From contig NZ_CAKLCM010000001.1 in NCBI RefSeq assembly GCF_921292975.1, positions 248,001-312,000 of the forward strand: 64,000 bases of DNA, in the 5' to 3' direction. Made by a program: the position numbers and the translations under genes. Below, one piece after another: positions 9,664-17,888 of the stretch. Within the stretch, counting starts at the first letter, position 1. Each line of letters opens with the position of its first letter. Origin of the DNA: Vibrio hippocampi. GTDB taxonomy: Bacteria > Pseudomonadota > Gammaproteobacteria > Enterobacterales > Vibrionaceae. Under the pieces are notes generated by a model. That model ran no database searches, was not told the DNA's origin, and was given only the letters and a program-made list of their open reading frames with translations.

Positions 9664-9724
9664 TACCCAAGTTACCTCAAGATGCGAGGTCCTCTGAACT
9701 CAGCATCTTGAGGTAACTTGGGTA
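9664..9724. repeat. Palindromic repeat, REP-like (22-bp arms)
   Basis: Perfect inverted repeat: arms at 9664-9685 (TACCCAAGTTACC...GATGC) and 9703-9724, separated by a 17-nt loop. It lies between cpxA and trmL. It has no T-run, so it is not a standard terminator. The length and perfect arms suggest a dispersed intergenic palindrome; a degenerate GTAACTTGGG arm fragment also appears near 62121. Confidence 0.8.
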
Positions 9725-9732
9725 TCTACTGA

Positions 9733-9773
9733 TATCAACAAATGACCTAAAGAGATTCGGTCATTTGTTGATA
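9733..9773. repeat. Second inverted repeat in the cpxA-trmL gap
   Basis: Perfect 15-bp arms TATCAACAAATGACC (9733-9747) and its complement (9759-9773) around an 11-nt loop. No T-run follows on either strand. It is 8 bp from the REP-like palindrome and 21 bp from the cpxA stop codon, so it may end or protect the cpxRA message. Confidence 0.75.
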
Positions 9774-9794
9774 AAGAGAGAAGCAAGGGTAGCA

Positions 9795-11186
9795 TTATAA
9801 GGATAGTGGCAGTTTTACCGCCATTTTTAAGCCGCCTAATTTGCTGCGAGAGGCTGTAATTTCACCATTATGCTGCAAAACAGCGCTTTGAGTAATTGCC
9901 AGTCCCAATCCAGTTCCACCAGATTCTCTATCTCGCGCAGTTGAGACGCGGTAGAAAGGGCGAAAAATATCGTTGATTTCCTCTTCAGGCACGCCCGGTC
10001 CATCATCTTCTACGCAGATCAGTAGGTGTTGTTGCTCAACTTGCATCTCGATATCGATCTTATTCTGACCGTAACAGATGGCATTGCGGATGATGTTCTC
10101 TATGGCACTCATCAGCAGTTTGGGGTTACCAGAGAGCGTGACGTCGGGAATGTCGCTGTAGGTTAATTGTTTGCCTCTCTGTTCTGCTTCAAATTGCGCA
10201 TCATCGAGTATTTCTTCCCATAAACTGCTTGCCGGCTGTGTTTCTCGCGTTACATGGCTATCGATATTCATTCTCGATAATTCAAGCAGCTCACCAATCA
10301 TTTGTTCTAGGCGTTGTGCCTCTGTATCAATACGTTTTAACTCAGGGCTTTCTCCTTGCTTACGAGTCGCCAGCGCTGTCGCCATGCGTAGCCTCGTGAG
10401 CGGTGAACGCAGTTCATGCGAGATGTCGGACAATAAACGCTGCTGTCCAGAGATTATCTGATTGACCGCCAATACCATTTGGTTGAAGCTGCTGCCAGCT
10501 TGTTTAAATTCAGCGGTGCCCGTTTCCAATTCAGGATCTTCGGTAAACTCACCTTTGGCGACTCGTCGTGCTGCACGCTCCAATCGCCTTGCTGGTTGAC
10601 TCAGTGCCCATGCAAGCCACAGTAATAACGGTGTGCTCACCGCCATGACTGCCAAAAGCAGTTGCAGCGGTTTATCAAATAGATTGATCAAAAATGGCGG
10701 CGGTTGATTCCAACGCATACCGATATACATATGGAGTTCTTGGTCGGCGAGGGTAATCGGTAGGGGACCTGCCAGCATATATTTGCCATACAGCTTTTGC
10801 ATCGGCGTATCTGGGGATTCTACCGAAGTGATAAAATTTTGCAGGGTACGAAACTTAAAACTATCGCGGTCTTGAGTGCTAAGGATGGTGCCATCTTGTT
10901 CAGAGAGGAACAGCCTTGGCACCTCGTTCTTTCTATGGTTGTTACCTCGAGAGAACTGATTGTCAAACGTCATGATCGCACGGGAAAGGTCAGTCTCACC
11001 CTCAAGGCGGTTTTGTACCTTATCACGTACCTTATACAGTTTGGTTAGGGTATCACTCGGCACATCACGCGCCACCCTTGGGTCTAAGTGCGGTAACGAC
11101 AGTACCGCAATAAGCACCAGTAACATGGTAGTCCAAAAGATGGCAAAGATGCGCCCGTATAGGCTGTTGATTTTCGGTAGTTTCAT
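9795..11186 (-). CDS. cpxA: Envelope-stress sensor histidine kinase CpxA
   Basis: Inner-membrane kinase of the Cpx system, which senses misfolded envelope proteins and phosphorylates CpxR. 463 residues: membrane helix near 12-30, periplasmic sensor domain, second helix near 172-195, HAMP linker with its LSQPARRLERAARRVAKGE stretch, H-box DISHELRSPLTRLRMA with the phospho-accepting His near residue 255, N-box ENIIRNAICYG and the ATP-lid glycine motifs DDGPGVP and GGTGLGLA. It starts 2 bp after the cpxR stop, with AAGGA inside the end of cpxR. Confidence 0.96.
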   Translation of the reverse strand: MKLPKINSLYGRIFAIFWTTMLLVLIAVLSLPHLDPRVARDVPSDTLTKLYKVRDKVQNRLEGETDLSRAIMTFDNQFSRGNNHRKNEVPRLFLSEQDGTILSTQDRDSFKFRTLQNFITSVESPDTPMQKLYGKYMLAGPLPITLADQELHMYIGMRWNQPPPFLINLFDKPLQLLLAVMAVSTPLLLWLAWALSQPARRLERAARRVAKGEFTEDPELETGTAEFKQAGSSFNQMVLAVNQIISGQQRLLSDISHELRSPLTRLRMATALATRKQGESPELKRIDTEAQRLEQMIGELLELSRMNIDSHVTRETQPASSLWEEILDDAQFEAEQRGKQLTYSDIPDVTLSGNPKLLMSAIENIIRNAICYGQNKIDIEMQVEQQHLLICVEDDGPGVPEEEINDIFRPFYRVSTARDRESGGTGLGLAITQSAVLQHNGEITASRSKLGGLKMAVKLPLSL

Positions 11187-11188
11187 GG

Positions 11189-11872
11189 TTATTCCTTGAC
11201 CAACAGATATCCACGACCACGCAAGGTTTTTATTCTTGCTTTGCCATCCGTTTTCTCCGGGAGCTTTTTGCGTAAATTGGAGACGTGCATATCAATGGCA
11301 CGATCAAAAGTAGACAGCCGCTTACCAAGAACCTCTAAACTCAAGACCTCTTTAGTTAACGTTTCTCCTGGGTTTTGAACTAAATATTGTAATAGCGCAA
11401 ACTCAGTAGAGGTAAGATCAAGTAACTGTCCCTGACAGTGTGCTTCCTGACGACTTGGGTAGACTTGAATATCGTCGAAGCTATAGTGGTCGGTTGACTC
11501 CGGCTCGGTCCGTGTTTGCGTACGACGTAATATTGCCTTAATACGTCCAAGCAACTCACGATCACTGAATGGTTTTGGTAGGTAGTCGTCAGCTCCTAGC
11601 TCAAAGCCAAGGACTCGGTCGATTTCATCTCCCTTGGCGGTCAACATCAATACTGGGGTTTCCCATTTTTCTCGAAGTCGCTTGAGGGTATCGATACCAT
11701 TCAGTTTTGGCATCATCACATCCATGAGCACCAAGTCGACGCCATCGTTTATCGCTTCTAATCCAGCGAGACCGTCGTTAGCTTCACTGACGGTAAAGCC
11801 TTCAAAACTCAGAATGTCTTTAAGCAAGCTCGTTAGCTCTGTGTCGTCATCAATAATCAGGATGTGCGCCAT
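11189..11872 (-). CDS. cpxR: Response regulator CpxR
   Basis: OmpR-family transcription factor of the Cpx envelope-stress response. 227 residues: receiver domain with the acidic pocket IIDDDTE, phospho-acceptor Asp51 (LVLMDVMMPK), the TAKG and YLPKPF lysine motifs, and a C-terminal winged helix with LTSTEFALLQYL and IKTLRGRGYLL. First gene of the cpxRA operon and divergent from cpxP. The intergenic CpxR box predicts autoregulation and shared control. Confidence 0.97.
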   Translation of the reverse strand: MAHILIIDDDTELTSLLKDILSFEGFTVSEANDGLAGLEAINDGVDLVLMDVMMPKLNGIDTLKRLREKWETPVLMLTAKGDEIDRVLGFELGADDYLPKPFSDRELLGRIKAILRRTQTRTEPESTDHYSFDDIQVYPSRQEAHCQGQLLDLTSTEFALLQYLVQNPGETLTKEVLSLEVLGKRLSTFDRAIDMHVSNLRKKLPEKTDGKARIKTLRGRGYLLVKE

Positions 11873-11939
11873 AACTTTGTCTCTTATAAGTATCCAATAC
11901 CTGCATATAATAATGCGTTAAATAGCAGAAAAATCTATC

Positions 11940-11954
11940 TTTACGCTTCTTTAC
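11940..11954 (-). promoter_or_regulatory. CpxR box
   Basis: On the minus strand GTAAA-GAAGC-GTAAA, an exact match to the CpxR consensus GTAAA-N5-GTAAA. It lies between the divergent cpxR and cpxP start codons, where the E. coli locus also has CpxR sites. Confidence 0.88.
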
Positions 11955-12046
11955 GCTCACTGTACGTTGCTTTACTTTGGCAACGCTATTCTACACTCAA
12001 GCGCTGCAGAAGCAGCCATGATATAAAACTCAATGAGGTATAGATT

Positions 12047-12574
12047 ATGAAATTTGCTAAAAAACTGGTTATTGCTGCAACGGTTCTTCCTCTTGCTTTT
12101 GGCTCTGTTACGGCAATGGCAAAAGGCGGTCCTGGTGGTCAAAAAGGTGGCATGGGTAAAGGCGAACAATGTATGGATGTATCAAAAGGTATGTTCCGCC
12201 AACTTGACCTTACTGATGAGCAGCAAGAGCAACTAAAAGAGTTGCGTAATGCCTCTCGTGAAGCTCGTAGAGCGGAACGCAGCGGTGACGTTGAAGTGAA
12301 AAAAGCAGAAATGATGGCTCGTCATAGCCAGATGCAATCAGTCTTGCTAGCGGATACTTTTGATGCACAAGCTGCTCAAAGCTTGGCAACAGAAATGGTT
12401 GAAAAACAAGCTCAGCGTCGTGTAGGTAAAATGGAACAACAACATAAAATGTTGAGCGTTTTAACCGCAGAGCAGAAAACTAAGTTGCAAGAACTTCAGC
12501 AGCAACGTCTGGAAAAATGCATGGAAAAAATGGGTAAAAGAGCAGAAAGAATCGCTGCAAAATCCGCTGAGTAA
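12047..12574 (+). CDS. cpxP: Periplasmic Cpx repressor / chaperone of the CpxP-Spy family
   Basis: Periplasmic helical protein that in E. coli binds CpxA and damps signalling, and helps deliver misfolded proteins to proteolysis. 175 residues: signal peptide 1-25 (cut after AMA), a Gly/Lys-rich linker, then a helical hairpin with the two family motifs LTDEQ (55-59) and LTAEQ (139-143). Two cysteines (42 and 158) could pair. Very rich in Lys, Arg, Glu and Gln. Divergent from cpxRA with a CpxR box between. Position fixes it as CpxP; by sequence alone Spy would also fit. Confidence 0.92.
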   Translation: MKFAKKLVIAATVLPLAFGSVTAMAKGGPGGQKGGMGKGEQCMDVSKGMFRQLDLTDEQQEQLKELRNASREARRAERSGDVEVKKAEMMARHSQMQSVLLADTFDAQAAQSLATEMVEKQAQRRVGKMEQQHKMLSVLTAEQKTKLQELQQQRLEKCMEKMGKRAERIAAKSAE

Positions 12575-12591
12575 GGTCTATATTTAATATT

Positions 12592-12632
12592 AGGCAAATC
12601 GTTTATAAGTTAAAACGGTTTGCCTGTTTTTC
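12592..12632 (+). terminator. Terminator of cpxP
   Basis: 13-bp stem with one G-T pair (AGGCAAATCGTTT / AAACGGTTTGCCT), 8-nt loop, followed by GTTTTTC. Lies 17 bp after the cpxP stop codon. Confidence 0.88.
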
Positions 12633-12785
12633 GTTGCTGTTCGCAACGACCCCTTGGGTTCTAATTTAGATGGAAGTGCGTTTAACACTAACGCTGTCGG
12701 TTTTGTACTGATATTCCCTTTTGAAGCCAACAAGTCATTCAATATGCTTTCATCTTTTTTTGTGGCCAATGGCCACTTTTTTTTG
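12633..12785 (+). ncRNA. Possible small RNA between cpxP and fieF
   Basis: The 327-bp cpxP-fieF gap holds no reading frame, but ends a 150-nt stretch with a second strong hairpin, GTGGCC-AAT-GGCCAC (12762-12776), followed by nine T. A hairpin with a long U-tail is the usual 3' end of an Hfq-binding RNA. In E. coli the 3' end of cpxP gives the regulatory RNA CpxQ. I see no convincing promoter, and the cpxP terminator intervenes, so this is only a candidate. Confidence 0.3.
12762..12785 (+). terminator. Strong terminator hairpin upstream of fieF
   Basis: Stem GTGGCC / GGCCAC with a 3-nt loop, preceded by seven T and followed by nine T. Plus-strand orientation only. There is no gene directly before it. 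Confidence 0.8.
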
Positions 12786-12901
12786 TCTATTTGTTTGATA
12801 TTTCTGGTGTAATTAACTGTAATTATTATCTTAAAAAGCGACTAATTAGGAGTCGCTCAGAGTATACTTATCGCTCAGATTATGGATAGATACCGCAACA
12901 G

Positions 12902-13807
12902 ATGACAGACAATTACGCGAAACTTGTGCAAACAGCGGCTTGGGCTGCAACAACCGTGGCGACCGTGCTGCTAATTATCAAACTAATGACATGGTGGGTC
13001 ACAGGCTCTGTCAGTCTGTTGGCGTCATTGATCGACTCTATGATTGATATCGCCGCTTCGTTAGTCAACCTTGTTGTGGTCAAATATTCACTGCAACCTG
13101 CCGACAAGGAACACTCCTTTGGACACGGTAAAGCGGAGTCACTTGCGGCGTTGGCGCAAGCGATGTTTATTTCTGGTTCGGCTTGTTTCCTTATTCTTAA
13201 TGGTGTCGATCGTTTTTTCCGCCCTCATGAGCTTAATGCACCAGAGTTAGGTATTGGCGTGAGTGTCATCTCGCTGTTTATTACTTTAGGTCTGGTCACT
13301 TTCCAAAAGTATGTAGTTCGTAAAACAGGCAGCCAGGCCATCGCTGCTGACTCTCTTCATTACCAATCCGATCTGTATATGAACGCCGCCATTATTGTTG
13401 CGCTGGGCTTAAGTTGGTATGGCGTAGGACAAGCCGATGCGGTATTTGCGATTGGAATAGGGGTGTTTATTTTGGTGAGTGCAGCCAAGATGGCAAATGA
13501 CGCCATACAGTCGTTGCTTGATCGCCAACTTCCAGAAGAAGAGCTGTTAAAAATCAGAGAGATTTGCCACTCAGAACCGCAGGTGCTCGGTGTTCATCAG
13601 ATTCGTACCCGAATGTCGGGTCCAGTTAGGTTTATTCAGTTGCACTTAGAGTTGGATGACGATCTACCTTTGATCCAAGCCCATCGTATTGCTGATAATG
13701 TGGAGCATGCATTGCTCGATGCTTTCCCATACTCAGATATCATTATTCACCAAGATCCATACTCAGTAACACTCGTTGAAGAGGCGAAACAAAAACACTT
13801 AGATTAA
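12902..13807 (+). CDS. fieF: Cation-efflux pump FieF (cation diffusion facilitator)
   Basis: Inner-membrane proton-coupled exporter of Zn2+ and Fe2+. 301 residues with six membrane helices and a cytoplasmic C-terminal metal-binding domain. The transport site is complete: Asp45 and Asp49 in helix 2 (LIDSMID), His153 and Asp157 in helix 5 (LHYQSD). The [12 protein letters not shown] loop and the C-terminal [10 protein letters not shown] / LELDDDL are typical. Sits between cpxP and pfkA as in E. coli. Confidence 0.96.
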   Translation: MTDNYAKLVQTAAWAATTVATVLLIIKLMTWWVTGSVSLLASLIDSMIDIAASLVNLVVVKYSLQPADKEHSFGHGKAESLAALAQAMFISGSACFLILNGVDRFFRPHELNAPELGIGVSVISLFITLGLVTFQKYVVRKTGSQAIAADSLHYQSDLYMNAAIIVALGLSWYGVGQADAVFAIGIGVFILVSAAKMANDAIQSLLDRQLPEEELLKIREICHSEPQVLGVHQIRTRMSGPVRFIQLHLELDDDLPLIQAHRIADNVEHALLDAFPYSDIIIHQDPYSVTLVEEAKQKHLD

Positions 13808-14116
13808 GTTTATTTCGGTGTGTAAAAAAAATGCGCTTTTAACAAATTTTCCACGTATAATGGTGAAGTTGTAAACCAAGAGATTACAACGAGATAAATC
13901 GACAATTTCACTGGTTTCCCGTTTGAAAAGACCGCAGTCTGACGTGAATCAAGATTCGGGAACTCACGAACTGTAATACTTGTCGAAGTATTATCTGTTT
14001 CATGTTTTGGGGAGCGTGGACAGTGTTCGTTGCGAAGTTTGGCAACAATAAATTATTTATGACGCATTTTGCGCCATACTTACTATTTCAAATGAGAATG
14101 CATAATTGGGGTTAGC
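13808..14116 (+). other. Intergenic region before pfkA with long probable leader (309 bp)
   Basis: No gene. A TATAAT at 13855-13860 has no good -35 element but is the best promoter candidate and would give a leader of about 250 nt. That leader contains a perfect 7-bp hairpin (AATACTT-GTCG-AAGTATT, 13976-13993) and several smaller inverted pieces. No known riboswitch class is recognisable. Confidence 0.35.
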
Positions 14117-15079
14117 ATGATTAAAAAAATTGGGGTTTTGACGAGTGGTGGTGACGCACCGGGTATGAACGCGGCGGTGCGCGGCGTAGTTCGTACTGCT
14201 CTATCAGAAGGTCTTGAAGTTTTCGGTGTTTACGATGGTTACCTTGGACTTTATAACGATCGTATTGAAAAATTAGACCGTTCAAGTGTTTCTGATGTTA
14301 TCAATAGTGGCGGTACTTTCCTTGGCTCTGCCCGTTTCCCTGAATTCAAAGAAGAATCCGTACGTGCTCAAGCGATTGAAAATCTAAAGAAACACGATAT
14401 TGACGCTCTAGTTGTTGTGGGTGGAGATGGTTCTTACATGGGTGCGAAGAAATTGACTGAAATGGGTTACCCATGTATTGGTCTTCCAGGCACTATCGAC
14501 AACGATATCGCAGGTACCGACTACACTATCGGCTACATGACAGCACTGAATACCGTGATTGATGCTATTGACAGATTACGTGATACTTCTTCGTCTCACC
14601 AGCGTATTTCTATCGTAGAGATCATGGGTCGCCACTGTGGTGATCTGACGCTAATGGCAGCGATTGCTGGTGGTTGTGAATATATCATCACCCCCGAAAC
14701 TGGCTTGGATAAAGACAAGCTTATCGACAGCATTAATCAAGGTATCGCAAAAGGTAAGAAACACGCGATCATCGCACTTACCGAGTTGGTTACAGATGCC
14801 AACGGATTAGCAAAAGAGATTGAAGCTGCTACTGGTCGTGAAACTCGTGCGACTGTACTTGGTCACATTCAACGTGGTGGTCGACCAAGAGCATTTGACC
14901 GCGTATTAGCGTCACGTATGGGTAACTATGCGGTGCACCTATTGATGGAAGGTCACGGTGGTCGTTGTGTTGGTATTCAACGTGATGACTTGGTACACCA
15001 CGACATTATCGATGCAATCGAGAACATGAAGCGTCCCGTCCGTAATGATCTGTTCAAAGTGGCAGAAGAGTTGTTCTAA
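14117..15079 (+). CDS. pfkA: 6-phosphofructokinase
   Basis: ATP-dependent kinase of fructose 6-phosphate, the committing step of glycolysis. 320 residues, the same as E. coli PfkA. The ATP loop is [18 protein letters not shown], the magnesium/ATP segment GGDGSYMGA, and the catalytic loop [16 protein letters not shown] with the base Asp in [15 protein letters not shown] and GHIQRGGRP complete the active site. The start has GGGG 8 bases upstream. Followed by a bidirectional terminator shared with tpiA. Confidence 0.98.
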   Translation: MIKKIGVLTSGGDAPGMNAAVRGVVRTALSEGLEVFGVYDGYLGLYNDRIEKLDRSSVSDVINSGGTFLGSARFPEFKEESVRAQAIENLKKHDIDALVVVGGDGSYMGAKKLTEMGYPCIGLPGTIDNDIAGTDYTIGYMTALNTVIDAIDRLRDTSSSHQRISIVEIMGRHCGDLTLMAAIAGGCEYIITPETGLDKDKLIDSINQGIAKGKKHAIIALTELVTDANGLAKEIEAATGRETRATVLGHIQRGGRPRAFDRVLASRMGNYAVHLLMEGHGGRCVGIQRDDLVHHDIIDAIENMKRPVRNDLFKVAEELF

Positions 15080-15102
15080 TCGGCACACTCTGTTTTGGAT
15101 AT

Positions 15103-15132
15103 AAAAAACCGCAGTTTGAACTGCGGTTTTTT
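15103..15132. terminator. Bidirectional terminator between pfkA and tpiA
   Basis: Perfect 14-bp stem AAAAAACCGCAGTT / AACTGCGGTTTTTT with a 2-nt centre, T-runs on both strands, between convergent genes. Confidence 0.93.
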
Positions 15133-15153
15133 GTTATTTGCTTAACGCTTCAA

Positions 15154-15924
15154 TTAGCTTTTTGCAGCAGCAGCTGCTTTAGCGATAGCTGCGAAGCTCT
15201 TAGCATCAAGAGATGCACCGCCCACTAGCGCGCCGTCGATGTCAGGCTTTGCAAAGTAAGATTCAGCATTTTCTGGCTTAACAGAACCACCGTACTGAAT
15301 GATAACTTGTTCAGCTACTGCTGCACTTTTCGCTGCGATATGAGCACGGATAGACGCGTGGATACGCTGTGCATCGTCTGCTGTCGCTGCTTTACCAGTG
15401 CCGATTGCCCAGATTGGTTCGTAAGCGATGATGGCACCATTCAGAGCATCAATACCGCAAGCGTTAATGACCGCGTCAATTTGACGAGCACAAACTGCTT
15501 CAGTTTCACCTGCTTCGTTTTGCGCTTCAGATTCACCGATACAGAAAACAGGTTTTAGACCGTTCTCTTTTAGGAATGCAAATTTCTTAGCGATGAACTC
15601 GTCAGACTCGTTGTGATACTCACGACGCTCAGAGTGACCGATGATGATGTGAGTGGCACCGAAGTCTTTTAGCATCTCTGGAGACATGTCGCCAGTGAAT
15701 GCACCGCTGTTGTTAATATCTGTGTTTTGAGCCCCAAGGATTAGCTTGTTACCGCCTTCTTTAATAAGACGTTCAGCTAGGTCGATGTACAGTGCAGGTG
15801 GTGCAATCGCAACATCTACACCCGTCACGCCTTCAAGTTCAGCGTTAAGACCGTTGATAAGATCAGTAACCATTGATTTGCTACCGTTCAGTTTCCAGTT
15901 GCCCATTACTACAGGTTGACGCAT
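15154..15924 (-). CDS. tpiA: Triose-phosphate isomerase
   Basis: Interconverts dihydroxyacetone phosphate and glyceraldehyde 3-phosphate. 256 residues from the ATG at 15924, which has GGGAGA upstream and gives the usual [15 protein letters not shown] start; the frame is open 24 codons further but that part is hydrophobic junk with no homology. Active-site residues are present: Lys in NWKLNG, His in IIIGHSERR, Glu in [11 protein letters not shown], and the phosphate loop [11 protein letters not shown]. Convergent with pfkA. Confidence 0.98.
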   Translation of the reverse strand: MRQPVVMGNWKLNGSKSMVTDLINGLNAELEGVTGVDVAIAPPALYIDLAERLIKEGGNKLILGAQNTDINNSGAFTGDMSPEMLKDFGATHIIIGHSERREYHNESDEFIAKKFAFLKENGLKPVFCIGESEAQNEAGETEAVCARQIDAVINACGIDALNGAIIAYEPIWAIGTGKAATADDAQRIHASIRAHIAAKSAAVAEQVIIQYGGSVKPENAESYFAKPDIDGALVGGASLDAKSFAAIAKAAAAAKS

Positions 15925-16185
15925 GAGAAAATCTCCCAAATTAATGTGTGTCAAAAAAATAAAAAAAACAAATGTCGCTAGGATTGAATATAGCAAATTA
16001 ATGAGGGCAAATCATGACTCTTATCATTTCTTTCCGAGATAGCAGTGACTTGCGTATCAACCCATTCAAGTGATCCCAACAGCAGATTTGCGAAACACTA
16101 CTCGGTGAAACACACCAAGCCTGTTATCAATAAAAGTTAGCCCGATAAGTTGATGGATTGGGTCATTTAAATGGAGTCTAACGTT

Positions 16186-16542
16186 ATGCCTAATTTAGTA
16201 ATGGAGTATTCACATACTGCAGAGGAGCGCCTTAATTTACAAGGACTGCTGCAGGACTTACATCAAGTCGCGCTTGATTGTGATTTGTTTGATAGCCGTG
16301 ATGTGAAATCTCGAAGTCACCGCTATCACCAGTGGTTAATTGGGGAGCGTGGTGACACTGAAGATTTTATCCATATTCACTTTGAACTGCTTGCCGGACG
16401 TAGCATGGAGCAGAAACAGGTGCTCGCTGATGCATTACTTGCGGTGTTACAGCAGCAGGCCAGTCACATTAGTAGCCTGACGGTCAATATGGTCGACATG
16501 GATAAAGCCTGCTTCAGAAAACTTAAAAACATTACCTTATAA
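16186..16542 (+). CDS. 5-carboxymethyl-2-hydroxymuconate isomerase-like tautomerase
   Basis: Small protein of the CHMI group of the tautomerase superfamily. 118 residues from the ATG at 16186 (MPNLVMEYSHT). This start is favoured over one five codons upstream because the family works through an N-terminal proline exposed by Met removal. It has GGAG 9 bases upstream. The HIHFELLAGRS and C-terminal VDMDKACFRK segments are typical of the family. No aromatic catabolic genes lie nearby, so the true substrate is unknown. Confidence 0.85.
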   Translation: MPNLVMEYSHTAEERLNLQGLLQDLHQVALDCDLFDSRDVKSRSHRYHQWLIGERGDTEDFIHIHFELLAGRSMEQKQVLADALLAVLQQQASHISSLTVNMVDMDKACFRKLKNITL

Positions 16543-16583
16543 AGCTTCATCATAAGCCGTATTAGGCAGAGTTAGGCGGACGA

Positions 16584-16913
16584 CTATCGCCACTCTTCTT
16601 TACGCCCAAAAGGTAAGATCGTCGCACCGGTTGAGGGTTCTAACTGTTCACCATTAAGTGCTTTGGAAAATTTGACGATTTGGCGATGCAGTTCATCACG
16701 CAGTAGCACATTGGCGTGGATCGGATTTTTGGCTTTTTGTAGGACTCGTTCGATGTGAGACTGTTGAGCAGTCAGTCGCGTTTGCATCGCTTCTGAGCAG
16801 GTGTCGATGTATTGGTCACACAGTTGTTGTCTAAGTTGAGTCAACTTTTCTGGATTATCTTTTGCCAGCGCGGCGAGTTCGTCAAACGAAGGGAGATGAA
16901 TACTCTGTGTCAT
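16584..16913 (-). CDS. DUF3135 family protein
   Basis: Small soluble protein of unknown function found in vibrios and relatives. 109 residues from the ATG at 16913, which has GGAG about 9 bases upstream. The family feature is the N-terminal LPSFDELAALAKDNPEKLTQ; the rest is mostly helical and charged, and the end (ATILPFGRKEEW) is also typical. No signal peptide or membrane segment. Convergent with the CHMI-like gene. Confidence 0.78.
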   Translation of the reverse strand: MTQSIHLPSFDELAALAKDNPEKLTQLRQQLCDQYIDTCSEAMQTRLTAQQSHIERVLQKAKNPIHANVLLRDELHRQIVKFSKALNGEQLEPSTGATILPFGRKEEWR

Positions 16914-17093
16914 AATTTTCGCTCCATGAAAAGACCAAGCCATGATTTGAGCGTAGGAGCGTTTATCGCAAAGATAAAGTGAATGCAGATTATAATCTGT
17001 AACAGAAATGAGATTGCCACAAGGTTGCTGGAAAAGAGTTAAGAGGCTAACGTTATGATTGCCTGTCGAATTTGGTTAACTCTAGCTTGTTTT

Positions 17094-17720
17094 TTAGGCG
17101 TCAGCCTTGTATGAAAAGTGATACAGACAGCGTCTAGCACCTTGAACGATGTGCTCACTGCGCGTCACGCTGACCTCGTCCCCTAGCAAAGATTGAAACA
17201 CGTTAAGTTCAGATTGACACAGTAATTCACAACGCGTGGCTGCTTTGCAGATAGGGCAGTGATTCTCAATTAAGGCAAACCCATTTTCCAATTCAACAAA
17301 CTCAGCCATGTAACCGTCAGACTCTCTTAGTTGAGCCAGTTTCATCACTTTGTTTTTTAAATCGGTCAGTGAAGTTAGATGCGGTTGGTAATGCTCAAGA
17401 GTTTGTTGCTCTCTTTTATTGGCGACCTTTTTTAAGCCATCTTCACCAAAAATATCTTCAATCGCATCAATAAACTGTACCGTAAGATCGCTGTGCTTAT
17501 CGGCAAAATAGGCATGACCTTGATCGGTCAATGACCAGTGTCTATTGGGTCTACCTACTTTAACTTTCACATCTTCAAATTGCAGCAACTGCTCTTCTTC
17601 GAGGATCTGCAAGTGCTGCCTTGCCCCCATAGTAGTAATGGCGAGTCGCTCTGCGATGGATTTAGCCGTCACCGCACCTTCACGTTTTATGATGTTGATA
17701 ATCTGTTCAGTAGCTTTCAT
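17094..17720 (-). CDS. SufR-like winged-helix regulator with cysteine cluster
   Basis: 208 residues. An N-terminal DeoR/ArsR-type winged helix (INIIKREGAVTAKSIAERL...MGARQHLQILEE, then KVGRPNRHWSLTDQG) is followed by a C-terminal ligand domain with ENHCPICKAATRCELLCQSE and a later GARRCLYHF. The layout resembles SufR-type repressors, which sense Fe-S cluster status through cysteines. Here five cysteines are candidates, and two of them (in the CxxC) are not the usual spacing. No suf or isc genes are in the window, so the target is unknown. Confidence 0.72.
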   Translation of the reverse strand: MKATEQIINIIKREGAVTAKSIAERLAITTMGARQHLQILEEEQLLQFEDVKVKVGRPNRHWSLTDQGHAYFADKHSDLTVQFIDAIEDIFGEDGLKKVANKREQQTLEHYQPHLTSLTDLKNKVMKLAQLRESDGYMAEFVELENGFALIENHCPICKAATRCELLCQSELNVFQSLLGDEVSVTRSEHIVQGARRCLYHFSYKADA

Positions 17721-17836
17721 GGTAATGGATAATAAAGTAAGTAAACCGATTGCACAGGCTATTATGGCGCAATGGTTTTATAAAGCAAATTATTTACTTA
17801 TCTCTCAATATCCGTAGCAAGTCCGCCAATTGAAAA

Positions 17837-17866
17837 ACAAAAAACGCCGAAAATATTCGACGTTTT
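17837..17866 (-). terminator. Terminator of glpX
   Basis: On the minus strand AAAACGTCGAA - TATT - TTCGGCGTTTT (one mismatch) runs into TTGTTTTTC, 22 bp past the glpX stop codon. Confidence 0.88.
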
Positions 17867-17888
17867 CAGGCTATTTAGCGCAGGCAGA

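Noticed and set aside
17055..17114. 19-codon frame MIACRIWLTLACFLGVSLV with AAGAGG upstream
   Set aside because: It overlaps the end of the SufR-like gene on the other strand, and such short hydrophobic frames are common by chance.
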